Shown: one piece after another, positions 1 to 5,930 of the stretch
How positions within the stretch are numbered: position 1 is the stretch's first letter
How the letters are laid out: every line of letters begins with the position of its first letter
From: Candidatus Pelagibacterales bacterium
Lineage (GTDB): Bacteria; Pseudomonadota; Alphaproteobacteria; Pelagibacterales; AG-422-B15
Direction: 5' to 3'
NCBI GenBank assembly: GCA_016777745.1
Contig: JADHQX010000086.1
Span: 1-6,060 of the forward strand
DNA: 6,060 nt
Notes under the pieces: generated by a model
The model's database searches: none
Told to the model about the DNA's origin: nothing
What the model saw: only the letters and a program-made list of their open reading frames with translations
Made by a program: the position numbers and the translations under genes

Positions 1-1
1 C

Positions 2-58
2 CCCATGCAGGGGCCAGTGGGGGCATGTGCGTATATATACTTCTACAGCTACACAGAT
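2..58 (+). repeat. Imperfect direct repeat, copy A (partner at 210-267)
   Basis: Three blocks occur in the same order and almost the same spacing as in copy B: CCCATGCA (2-9), CGTATATATAC (30-40) and TACACAGAT (50-58). The sequence between the blocks is only partly conserved. The offset to copy B is 208 to 209 bases for all three, so this is one ~57-base unit rather than chance short words. Function unknown. Confidence 0.6.
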
Positions 59-209
59 AGGTGTTTTAGAGTTTCATCTGAGTATAGGGTAAGTGGGTAT
101 GTAGGTGATATTCATCTAACTCTGAATACAGTTAGATATGGCACTTAGGTGCTACAGCTAGATGCATTAACAATCTCAACAAGACACGTATCTATCATCA
201 CTTACATGT

Positions 210-267
210 CCCATGCACGATCCACCCCCCATGCCATACGTATATATACATGCACAATTACACAGAT
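210..267 (+). repeat. Imperfect direct repeat, copy B (partner at 2-58)
   Basis: This copy has CCCATGCA (210-217), CGTATATATAC (239-249) and TACACAGAT (259-267), matching copy A with one single-base length difference. The central block contains the palindrome GTATATATAC. Sequence between the two copies does not appear to be duplicated, so this is a spaced repeat and not a simple 209-base tandem duplication. Confidence 0.6.
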
Positions 268-401
268 CAGTCACTGACAGTGTAAACCACATTCAATTGC
301 CTTTAATGGCACTTACATGGATCACTAAAATGCTCATAAACGTGTTTTGGCAAAGCCGATGCCTAACACGAGTGAAGGTATTTGTGATCTTTTATAATGG
401 T

Positions 402-503
402 GATGACAGGAATGACAGGAATGACAAAGAAAGTGAAAAGTCGTACGTGAGAGCAGATGACAGAGGTTTATGGATTATCTGTCATTCCTGTCATTTGTGT
501 CAT
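402..503. repeat. Inverted repeat built from a 9-base unit (AATGACAGG)
   Basis: Three consecutive copies of a 9-base unit, close to AATGACAGG, lie at 402-428. About three copies lie on the opposite strand at 480-505. The arms 403-426 and 480-503 match at 22 of 24 positions and enclose a 53-base loop, which carries one further degenerate copy near 456-465. The transcript could form a long stem, or the units could be binding sites for a DNA-binding protein. There is no T-run after the stem, so it is not a typical intrinsic terminator. Confidence 0.7.
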
Positions 504-681
504 GGGGTGGTCTTCACTTGATCATAACTTTTTAGGACTATAAGACTTTCTGTTATTCGTCATTTTTGGAATATAAATTGTTCACTAAACGACTGTATCA
601 ATTGATAATAATGACTTGCAAATAAACCTGCACAAGAGCACCATCTCCAAAATCTTTAGCACTCTATAAGGGAAATTTTCT

Positions 682-1629
682 ATGGTCTCTGACGACTTCC
701 GGGGTGCGTTGTTCATCCTAGCTGGGATGCTGATTTTTAGTGTGCAGGATGTGCTAATTCGGCAATTGTCAGATGGAGGATCATTGCTTCAAGTTCTGAC
801 GATGAGAGGAGTTTTTGGAGCGTTGGTGATTTCAATTTTTGTTAAACTTACTGGGAGACAATTAACGATATCATCTTCCTATCCGTTTCTTGCTGCATCC
901 CGGGTTGTCTTATTTTTCGTAGGTTTTTTGTGTTTTTATTTTGCTTTAAGTCATATGAGGTTGGCGGAGGCGACGGCATTGTTTTTTGCGAGTCCACTTT
1001 TCATTACTGCAATCTCAAAACTTGTATTGAAAGAGACAGTCGGCATGTTTCGGGTCGCTGCGATGATAATTGGATTTATAGGAGTAATGTTTATTATCCA
1101 ACCGTCAGCCGATGGGTTTAGTGTTATCTCCATTTTTCCTCTTTTCACAGCTTTGACTTACTCTATCTCAATGATGATTGCGAGGTACACAAAGGAAAAG
1201 GACACCATTTGGCAGCAAATGCTCCATCTTTACATTGGGTCAGCATTGTTCGCAGGAGTTGCCAGCCTTGTGTTGTATATACTTGGTTTAGATGAGATTG
1301 ATCTTCCTTATGCGGGGTATGTCGTCCGACAATGGAGTTTTGCAGACAGTCATGTTTTGTCCATCATCTGTATGGTGGCGGTAATTGGAAGCACTGGAAT
1401 GCTTCTTTTGACATCTGCCTACAGAATCGGCACACCATCAGTAGTTGCGCCATTTGAATATTCACTGTTATTCCTTGCGGGGGCTTGGGGTTTCTTCCTT
1501 TTTGGAGAAGTGCCAAACGCTTATTCAATTTTTGGCATGGTGTTAATTGTCTCAAGCAGCCTTTTCATTTTTGTCAGAGAAGCAGTGCGGAAGAAACCAC
1601 TTGCAGTGAAGACAAGCTTGAGAACATAA
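682..1629 (+). CDS. DMT superfamily permease, EamA family
   Basis: This 315-residue inner-membrane protein is almost wholly hydrophobic, with about ten predicted membrane helices in two EamA halves (roughly residues 8-140 and 150-300), the usual length and layout of drug/metabolite transporters. The first half carries features typical of EamA proteins: FSVQDVLIRQL in helix 1, RGVFGALV in helix 2 and MRLAEATALFFASPLF around helix 4. The second half ends in a short basic tail (VRKKP). The start is ATG with AAGGGA nine bases upstream. The gene is AT-rich like its 5' flank and unlike the block after 2375, and stands alone on the plus strand. Members export or import amino acids, nucleosides and other metabolites; the substrate cannot be read from sequence. 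It appears intact. Its 3' end is overlapped antisense by a small ORF. Confidence 0.9.
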   Translation: MVSDDFRGALFILAGMLIFSVQDVLIRQLSDGGSLLQVLTMRGVFGALVISIFVKLTGRQLTISSSYPFLAASRVVLFFVGFLCFYFALSHMRLAEATALFFASPLFITAISKLVLKETVGMFRVAAMIIGFIGVMFIIQPSADGFSVISIFPLFTALTYSISMMIARYTKEKDTIWQQMLHLYIGSALFAGVASLVLYILGLDEIDLPYAGYVVRQWSFADSHVLSIICMVAVIGSTGMLLLTSAYRIGTPSVVAPFEYSLLFLAGAWGFFLFGEVPNAYSIFGMVLIVSSSLFIFVREAVRKKPLAVKTSLRT

Positions 1630-1748
1630 GTTTTATCTTCGGCGATTGCGCAACGAGCGGCATTACCATGTATCCTGTCTTCAGCTTTAGCAGACAACGA
1701 TACGAGAGTCAGAGAAAGAACAATTATCAGTTTTACAAACTCGTGCAT
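1521..1748 (-). CDS. Short signal-peptide ORF, probably a truncated secreted protein
   Basis: The ATG lies immediately after the TAG stop of the polymerase-like fragment (TAGATG), with AGAGG upstream inside that gene's last codons, so translational coupling is plausible. The N-terminus reads as a signal peptide: one early lysine, a hydrophobic core (LIIVLSLTLVSL) and a likely cleavage site at AKA|ED. After about 40 residues the frame enters the antisense strand of the permease gene and runs there to a stop at 1521. I therefore think only about 1630-1748 is original and the true C-terminal part has been lost. The start of the mature part (DRIHGNA) faintly recalls secreted thermonuclease-like proteins, but the DGDT motif is absent, so I assign no function. 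It could also be no gene at all. Confidence 0.35.
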   Translation of the reverse strand: MHEFVKLIIVLSLTLVSLSAKAEDRIHGNAARCAIAEDKTYVLKLVFTASGFFRTASLTKMKRLLETINTMPKIE

Positions 1749-2375
1749 CTACTCATTCCTCTGCCACCATCCATCAAACTCTGCCATATGAGTGACGATT
1801 GATTCAACCTCAACTTCATCTGGTAGACCAATGTCCAAAGCAACAAACTTGGCACCATCCTTCATATCGATTGGAACATTATAATGCTGGCTGAAAGCCT
1901 CACTCATGGCATCAATCAGTTTAGGCTGCAAACTTCTCTGAATAACAAAGCTGTCATGAACAGGCAGTACAGCAATGTCCTGCTTGGCAAAGTATAACAT
2001 CACCTTTTCAGCAATCTGACTATCTTCATACTGTAGCCTATTGCCCATGCCGCAAAAGAACTTGTCTTTAATAGGTTCGTGTCTTTCCAGAATTAGGTCA
2101 CGTAGCTGTTTCCATGTCTTGCCTGTCTGACTGAACCTCACATCACGTGGAGGTCTATCCTGTGGTTCCTTCATCTGGACCATCGCATTGAATAGCTGCT
2201 TGATGACGTCTCTGTGTTCATCACCAATACCAATGTCATAAGCATCTCCTGATAGCGTCATACATTCTTGGGCATACAGCATTGTCGGATGAAGACGACC
2301 ATAATCAAACTCAGTCGTGCGCTTGCCATCTATGGTGATCATGCCTCTGTAGGCACTTGGTATATTCTGCCACCA
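1749..2375 (-). pseudogene. C-terminal fragment of a single-subunit-polymerase-like protein
   Basis: The open frame continues upstream of its first ATG (2342) to about 2375, where WWQNIPSAYRGMITIDGK leads into the coding sequence. I recognise this stretch from larger uncharacterised proteins of bacterial genomic islands, so ATG 2342 is internal and the 5' part is missing. Two motifs suggest the palm of family A DNA polymerases or T7-like RNA polymerases: DYGRLHPTMLY (like motif A, with its catalytic Asp) and, about 120 residues on, LPVHDSFVI (like motif C, HD). An O-helix-like segment was not confirmed. The fragment keeps the end of the protein, finishing in WWQRNE and TAG. About 209 residues survive; I expect a several-hundred-residue parent. 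It is AT-richer than the sequence upstream of 2375. The polymerase reading rests on the motifs only; membership of the uncharacterised family is surer than the activity. Confidence 0.6.
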
Positions 2376-2590
2376 GGCACCGTTGCCTGCGTCCCCATCG
2401 ACAACAGCAAATACCCCTTCAACATATGTGCCATGGCAAAGTTTGGCGCGTCCTCACACAATGTTTTCAAGGCGGGGTATGCGGTCAATTTGTAAGCAAA
2501 ATAATCGGTGATGATCGCGTCCAACCGCTTCACCTGATCGCCCGTTGCCCCGCTCCATTCGATGCCGAGCTGGCTCTGCTGCTGCATCAT
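2339..2590 (-). pseudogene. N-terminal fragment of a TTC38-like (tetratricopeptide) protein
   Basis: About 72 residues look like the start of TTC38-family proteins: a conserved entry (LGIEWSGATGDQVKRLD), a helix with YFAYKLTAYPALKTL, and the pattern APNFAMAHMLKGYLLLS, which matches the family's aDPdFvmAH-LkGyLL segment. Complete proteins have more than 400 residues. Homology stops at ATVP (about 2375); the last eleven codons read out of frame through the adjoining polymerase-like fragment to a stop. Two ATGs are adjacent (2590 and 2587), with GGGAG just upstream; the second has the better spacing. It follows the HD gene by about 65 bases on the same strand and is probably the third gene of the Rieske-HD operon, broken at 2375. 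TTC38 proteins have no firmly known biochemical role. Confidence 0.65.
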
Positions 2591-2655
2591 TGCGCTCCCG
2601 CATTATGTGATTTTAAGAAAACACCCGCGCTTAACCTCATAGGTTTGGATGGCGG

Positions 2656-3279
2656 TCAAGAAGATTGGCGGGTTTGCGCAACTTCAGCATTAACCAGCGG
2701 TTGTGGCGCAGCTTTCATCACCGCGTCATCATAAGGCGGTCTGGCAAAAACCTCGTCGATAAACGGCGTGAAAAATGTCAGTGGTAGCGTTTCATAATCG
2801 GGGTCAAAGCTGGCTTGGTCCCAGCGTTCGCAAAAGTCTGCGCAATCCTCAAAAAACACATGCCCGCGATGGCGCTCACGCTTGTGCTGATTGTGGCCTT
2901 GGTAAAACTGGCCATAGTAAATCAACTGGAATTCACCATGCATTTCAACGCACCACCGGCATTGTTCACGAATAAAGGGGCGCAAAATAAGCGCCGCATA
3001 TTTGTCGTGATCATAGGGCGCGTAAAAGTCACCGATATCATGAAAAAGGGCGCTCACAATCCAATCGACATCAGCACCATCACGCCATGCCCGCGTCGCT
3101 GTTTGCAAGGAATGCTGAAACCGTGTCACCTGATAGCCCGAAAAGCTGGCATTCAGGCTGCTTAACGCCTCGGTTAATCTGGCGCCGGTTTGCTGTGCAT
3201 AGGCCAGTTCATGGTGCTGCAAAAAACCATATTCTTCTGCAGTGCCATGCTTCATTTGGGTAAACTGAACTTTTTCCAT
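2656..3279 (-). CDS. HD-domain protein, PhnZ/TmpB-like (putative metal-dependent oxygenase or phosphohydrolase)
   Basis: This is a complete 207-residue protein. Metal ligands of an HD fold are visible in order: H56 (QHSLQTA), H80-D81 (ALFHDIGD), H91, H114 (VEMHGEFQ) and D154 (ERWDQASFD). The six-ligand pattern, with 24 residues between the first His and the HD pair and a WD near the end, is that of PhnZ-type proteins. These use a mixed-valence diiron centre to oxidise hydroxylated phosphonates, and are relatives of myo-inositol oxygenase. By eye, the position where PhnZ has a substrate-contacting Glu (seven residues before the first His) is Tyr49 here, so the substrate probably differs. It is cytoplasmic, with no signal peptide. 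ATG is preceded by AAGGAG at nine bases. It starts 24 bases after the Rieske stop, which suggests co-transcription and a shared pathway. Plain phosphohydrolase activity is the alternative. Confidence 0.85.
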   Translation of the reverse strand: MEKVQFTQMKHGTAEEYGFLQHHELAYAQQTGARLTEALSSLNASFSGYQVTRFQHSLQTATRAWRDGADVDWIVSALFHDIGDFYAPYDHDKYAALILRPFIREQCRWCVEMHGEFQLIYYGQFYQGHNQHKRERHRGHVFFEDCADFCERWDQASFDPDYETLPLTFFTPFIDEVFARPPYDDAVMKAAPQPLVNAEVAQTRQSS

Positions 3280-3303
3280 GTCTGGTGTCTCCTTGCTGTG
3301 CTG

Positions 3304-4464
3304 CTAGGCCATCATCTGTTTTGCGTACCAATTGGCAAACCGCGCGACATTCGGTTCCAGCAAAGGTTGAATCCGCCCTTGCCGGGCCGCAGGGTTGGAC
3401 AAGCCGTGCTGTTGATTAACCAGAGCCGGAATATCCTCAGCCAACGCGGCATCGAGGCGATGGTAATAAGCCTCAACTCGCGCGTCAAAATCACTGTGAT
3501 TGACTGTCTCTGGGGGAAAGCATGCGGTCTGACGGATCAGACAACGATCCACTGCCAGCGGATAGGCTTCGTAAATCCACAGCGCATCAACTCCGGCGGC
3601 AAAGGTCATGTTGGGAAACAGCCATGTATAGCGCACACCTGCCGCTTCGCGGCCAGTTAACCCGGGCATCAGCGGCAATGGGTTTTGCTGGCTTGTCTGC
3701 AACAGCCCGCCGGTGCCGGCCGTGCTGCCAAATTGGGTGGCAAAAGCACCGCGCACCTCATCGCCAGCATCCGGCGTATGATAAACATCGTCAATCGAAT
3801 CAGCATGGACAAAGGGAAGGTGGTAATATTCGTTGAAAACCTCAATAAAGGCCTTCCAGTTGCACCCCACCTCAAAGCTGCGCTGGCGTTTGGAAGCGAG
3901 GGTTTCGATCGGCCACGGTAGATGAACGGCAGAAAAATCACCCAGCACCGCATCAAGGTCTGGCGCCGTCTCGCCAAGACAAACAAAGACAAACCCCATA
4001 CGCTCAGCCAGATGATGGCTGATCAGGCCAAAGTCTGATTTACAAAAATCCTGAGCCGCCTCCATATGCGGCGCCCCAACCAGCGTGCCATCCAGTTTGT
4101 AGGCCCAGCTGTGAAACGGACACCGAATACCGGCCAGTTGCCCCGCCCCATCAACAAGCCGCGCGCCGCGATGCCGACAGCTATTGGCAAAAGCCCGCAA
4201 GGTCGCGTCTTTATCGCGCACCAGAATGATCGCCTGATCGGCAAAATCCAGACAGATATAGGTACCAGGTTCAGGCAGTTGATCGGCCCGGCCAAGACAG
4301 ATCCATTGGCGGCGGAAAATCCGCTCAATCTCTAGCGCCAAGAGATCCGCATCGGCATAGGCATCCGGCGGTAACGACCAAGCTTGGTCAAGCGGCATAA
4401 CACAGTTTTCAAATTGCGTACGCAACCGTTCGCTCAGCACCACAGGTTTATCCAAAGCTACCAT
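3304..4464 (-). CDS. Rieske non-heme iron oxygenase, alpha subunit (ring-hydroxylating/quaternary-amine type)
   Basis: This is a complete oxygenase subunit of about 386 residues. The Rieske 2Fe-2S site is SCRHRG followed by CPFHSW (C96, H98, C115, H118). The catalytic domain has NWKAFIEVFNEYYHLPFVH: H215 and H220 bind the mononuclear iron, with D344 (AEDIPALVNQQHG) as the likely third ligand. The bridging residue between the two centres is Glu212 (E-x2-H-x4-H) rather than the Asp of naphthalene dioxygenases, as in carnitine oxygenase CntA and relatives acting on quaternary amines. Electrons must come from a separate reductase, not seen here. The frame can be read from TTG 4488, but ATG 4464 has GGGGGA nine bases upstream and is preferred. 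It heads a minus-strand operon with the HD gene. Family is certain; substrate is unknown. Confidence 0.92.
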   Translation of the reverse strand: MVALDKPVVLSERLRTQFENCVMPLDQAWSLPPDAYADADLLALEIERIFRRQWICLGRADQLPEPGTYICLDFADQAIILVRDKDATLRAFANSCRHRGARLVDGAGQLAGIRCPFHSWAYKLDGTLVGAPHMEAAQDFCKSDFGLISHHLAERMGFVFVCLGETAPDLDAVLGDFSAVHLPWPIETLASKRQRSFEVGCNWKAFIEVFNEYYHLPFVHADSIDDVYHTPDAGDEVRGAFATQFGSTAGTGGLLQTSQQNPLPLMPGLTGREAAGVRYTWLFPNMTFAAGVDALWIYEAYPLAVDRCLIRQTACFPPETVNHSDFDARVEAYYHRLDAALAEDIPALVNQQHGLSNPAARQGRIQPLLEPNVARFANWYAKQMMA

Positions 4465-4770
4465 AATCTGAAATCCCCCAGTGGCCAAGATGCCAAGGCC
4501 ATTTCAAACATTGAGTGATGATGATGAAGTCATCGCACCACGTCATGCTAAAAATATTCCTGAAATTTGGCGCCATAGCAATGGTCTTAATCAGATTGAC
4601 AGTTTTTACAGCTCTAGGCGCGCATCAGGGCCGCCGCGGCGAACATAGCGTTCAACCGTGACCCTGAGACGCCAGATCGTTCCGCAAAGCGTGCACAAAA
4701 ACCCTAATTATAGATTTCGCTGGAATATTTGGTCGCCAAAAAGACTTCCAAACCCTCAACACCGCCTTCA
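4465..4770. other. Scrambled spacer between Rieske gene and mltG fragment
   Basis: No intact gene lies here. On the minus strand the mltG frame loses its resemblance at about 4772 and ends at 4652. A neighbouring frame stays open from there to TAG at 4704, and then again from 4703 to a TAG at 4613-4615 (containing ARFAERSGVSGSRLNAMF). These look like short scraps of other coding sequence, but I cannot name them. The upstream half (4465-4600) must hold the Rieske promoter if that operon is expressed; it is AT-richer, but no confident -35/-10 pair was found. Confidence 0.4.
4490..4648 (+). CDS. Possible 52-residue ORF or gene fragment, unrecognised
   Basis: An open frame from ATG 4490 (or GTG 4481) to TAG 4648 encodes a hydrophilic peptide with an acidic patch (SDDDE) and a composition that looks protein-like over its first 40 residues (for example IPEIWRHSNGLNQIDSFY). 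There is no clear ribosome-binding site. It lies divergently from the Rieske gene in the space between that gene and the mltG fragment, and its last ten codons overlap an antisense open stretch. It may be a relic of another gene, a small unknown protein, or chance. Confidence 0.2.
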   Translation: MPRPFQTLSDDDEVIAPRHAKNIPEIWRHSNGLNQIDSFYSSRRASGPPRRT

Positions 4771-5170
4771 TACCCAGAGCCTCTATAACCGCGGCAACGC
4801 GCGTTCCCTCAATCACCGTTAGACGCCGTTGATGGCTGCGACCTTGATCAATAATATTGAGTGTTTCGGCAAGACTGGCGCGCGCTGGGATCAGAAACTC
4901 ACCCGCCTTTGGCACAAAATCATCGCCAGCTAAAATTTGTGCAAAATCATAATAGTAGGGATTATGGATCAGACCCGCGCGGTGAAGCTCCCACCGGACC
5001 ACCGTATGCCCGTCACCGGGTTCAATCAAAAGAAACACTTCGGCGACGTGCGGGCCTGGGGCGTTGAAAATATGCTTTTGCCACCCCCACAGAGCCCCAG
5101 TTGCAACCGCCGCAATCATGGCAATCGCGACCACCGCCCGGATCAGATACCGAGCGGCATTCGACACCAT
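4652..5170 (-). pseudogene. mltG: Endolytic transglycosylase MltG (YceG), N-terminal fragment
   Basis: MltG is an inner-membrane enzyme that cuts nascent peptidoglycan glycan strands. This fragment keeps the short cytoplasmic start, one membrane segment (about residues 10-30), and the periplasmic LysM-like region with typical phrases: VFLLIEPGDGHTVVRWEL, AGLIHNPYYYDF, KAGEFLIPARASLAETL and RRLTVIEGTRVAAVIEAL. Resemblance stops at about residue 133 (near 4772); the remaining 39 codons read through unrelated sequence. The YceG catalytic domain with its active-site Glu is missing, so it cannot be functional. ATG 5170 overlaps the fabF stop (TGATG), the usual close coupling, which shows that this end of the gene is in its native position. 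A full protein is about 330-380 residues. Confidence 0.85.
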
Positions 5171-5484
5171 CAGGTCACCTCACCTACAATCAACGACGCG
5201 TTTGTCCCGCCAAAGCCAAAGGAATTGGACATGGCATTGCGCACCGTACGATTGCGCGATTTGAGTGGAACCAGATCAAACCCTGCGACCGCTTCTTCAG
5301 GATCATTTAGATTGAGCGTTGGCGGCAGATCGCCTGTTTGCACCGCCTTGATCGAATAAATCGCCTCAATTGCCCCAGCAGCGCCCAATAGATGGCCTGT
5401 GGCACTCTTTGTTGAGGACATGGAAACATCTTTGATCGCGTCGCCCAGCAACCGTGCCGCCTCACCGCTTACAACAAACAACAA
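5170..5484 (-). pseudogene. fabF: 3-oxoacyl-ACP synthase II (FabF), C-terminal fragment
   Basis: FabF condenses malonyl-ACP with an acyl-ACP in fatty-acid elongation. Only about the last 98 residues remain, of a normal length near 415. They hold the conserved Lys and second active-site His (SSTKSATGHLLGAAG), the PPTLNLNDPEE segment and the C-terminal glycine-rich loop (NSFGFGGTNASLIV). The catalytic Cys and first His lie in the lost part, so the fragment is inactive. Homology begins near GEAARLLGD (about 5465); the few codons upstream, including the TTG at 5484, belong to the adjoining recombinase sequence read antisense. It overlaps the mltG start by one base. Since FabF and fatty-acid synthesis are normally needed, an intact copy is expected elsewhere in the genome. 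Confidence 0.9.
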
Positions 5485-5814
5485 GGTTGGGGCATTGGAG
5501 CAAACGACTATGTGTTTTTTCCAAACGCTAGCACTCGGGATTACGCTCTAAAGATTTTGCAAACGCAATTTGACGCATTGCTTACCAATTTGGATATCAG
5601 TCAAGGACTGAATGGTGAAAAGCGCACTATCTATTCACTTCGCCACACCTGCATAATGTACCGCTTGTTGTATGGCGAGGATATTGATGTGATTAGCTTG
5701 GCTAGGAATGCCAGGACATCACAAGAAATGATTGATAGGTTTTATGCCTCACAACTGACCGGCGAAGACAATATCGGAATGTTGCAGTCACGAAGAAAAC
5801 GTGGAAAAAAATAA
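5476..5814 (+). pseudogene. Tyrosine recombinase (phage-type integrase), C-terminal fragment
   Basis: About 113 residues form the end of a tyrosine recombinase catalytic domain. Reading on in frame upstream of ATG 5512 gives NDYVFFPNAS, which fits the family, so that ATG is internal and the 5' part is gone. Visible motifs, numbered from ATG 5512, are YSLRHT (second catalytic Arg44 and H45), LARNARTSQEM and RFYAS (nucleophile Tyr78). Two canonical histidines differ: the first of H-x-x-R is Tyr41, and the position before the nucleophile helix is Asn66. I believe this is a feature of one recombinase subfamily rather than decay. The first catalytic Arg and the DNA-arm domain are absent, so no activity is expected. 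It ends at TAA 5814 with a basic tail. The 5' edge abuts the fabF fragment, head to head. Confidence 0.85.
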
Positions 5815-5879
5815 ATAGCTGCCGTGGCTACGACAGAAAAAATTAGTGAAAATTAAAATAAAGCTTTTGGAGATGAAAA

Positions 5880-5930
5880 ATGGACAAATTATTTGAGAGG
5901 TTTTATGCAGCCGCTGATGCTATGTCTTAG
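5880..5930 (+). pseudogene. Start of a small gene cut by the IS3-family element
   Basis: ATG 5880 follows TGGAG at about seven bases and opens a reading frame of 16 codons (MDKLFERFYAAADAMS). The frame ends at TAG 5928-5930, inside what I take to be the left end of the insertion sequence. The good ribosome-binding site and AT-rich leader suggest a real gene start truncated by the insertion. It is 65 bases downstream of the recombinase fragment and on the same strand. Identity unknown. Confidence 0.35.

Larger units (their letters stand above)
1..681. other. AT-rich non-coding region with repeats
   Basis: No convincing gene is seen on either strand. The only longer ORF (213-521, +) has no family resemblance, and its C-terminal part is simply the translation of the 9-base repeats at 402-503, so I leave it out. 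What the region does hold is an imperfect direct repeat (2-58 and 210-267), a small hairpin at 114-137 (arms ATCTAAC and GTTAGAT, 10-base loop), a perfect GCAC/GTGC mini-palindrome at 141-152, and an inverted array of 9-base repeats at 402-503. Such repeat-rich DNA may be a replication, attachment or regulatory zone of a mobile element, or simply decayed sequence. No tRNA-like or rRNA-like stretch was recognised. Confidence 0.6.

Noticed and set aside
1..300. Possible CRISPR array or tandem repeat
   Set aside because: Only two imperfect copies 209 bases apart, with internal divergence; no regular spacers and no cas genes.
213..521. 102-codon ORF on the plus strand in the 5' region
   Set aside because: No recognisable family; its C-terminal third is just the translation of the 9-base repeats and their inverted copies. 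The start lacks a ribosome-binding site.
664..669. TATAAG as a -10 box for the permease
   Set aside because: It overlaps the ribosome-binding region 13-18 bases before the ATG, and no -35 element sits at the right distance.
2339..2734. Plus-strand ORFs across the TTC38/HD region
   Set aside because: They are antisense shadows of minus-strand frames that carry clear family motifs and ribosome-binding sites.
3190..4335. Several plus- and minus-strand ORFs over the Rieske gene
   Set aside because: All lie inside the GC-rich Rieske coding frame, whose iron-binding motifs are unambiguous; the others have no motifs.
4486..4488. TTG start for the Rieske gene
   Set aside because: ATG at 4464 has a well-placed GGGGGA, and the extra eight residues are not needed by the fold.
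5815..5860. Intrinsic terminator after the recombinase fragment
   Set aside because: Only a four-base stem (TAGC/GCTA) without a T-run on the plus strand.
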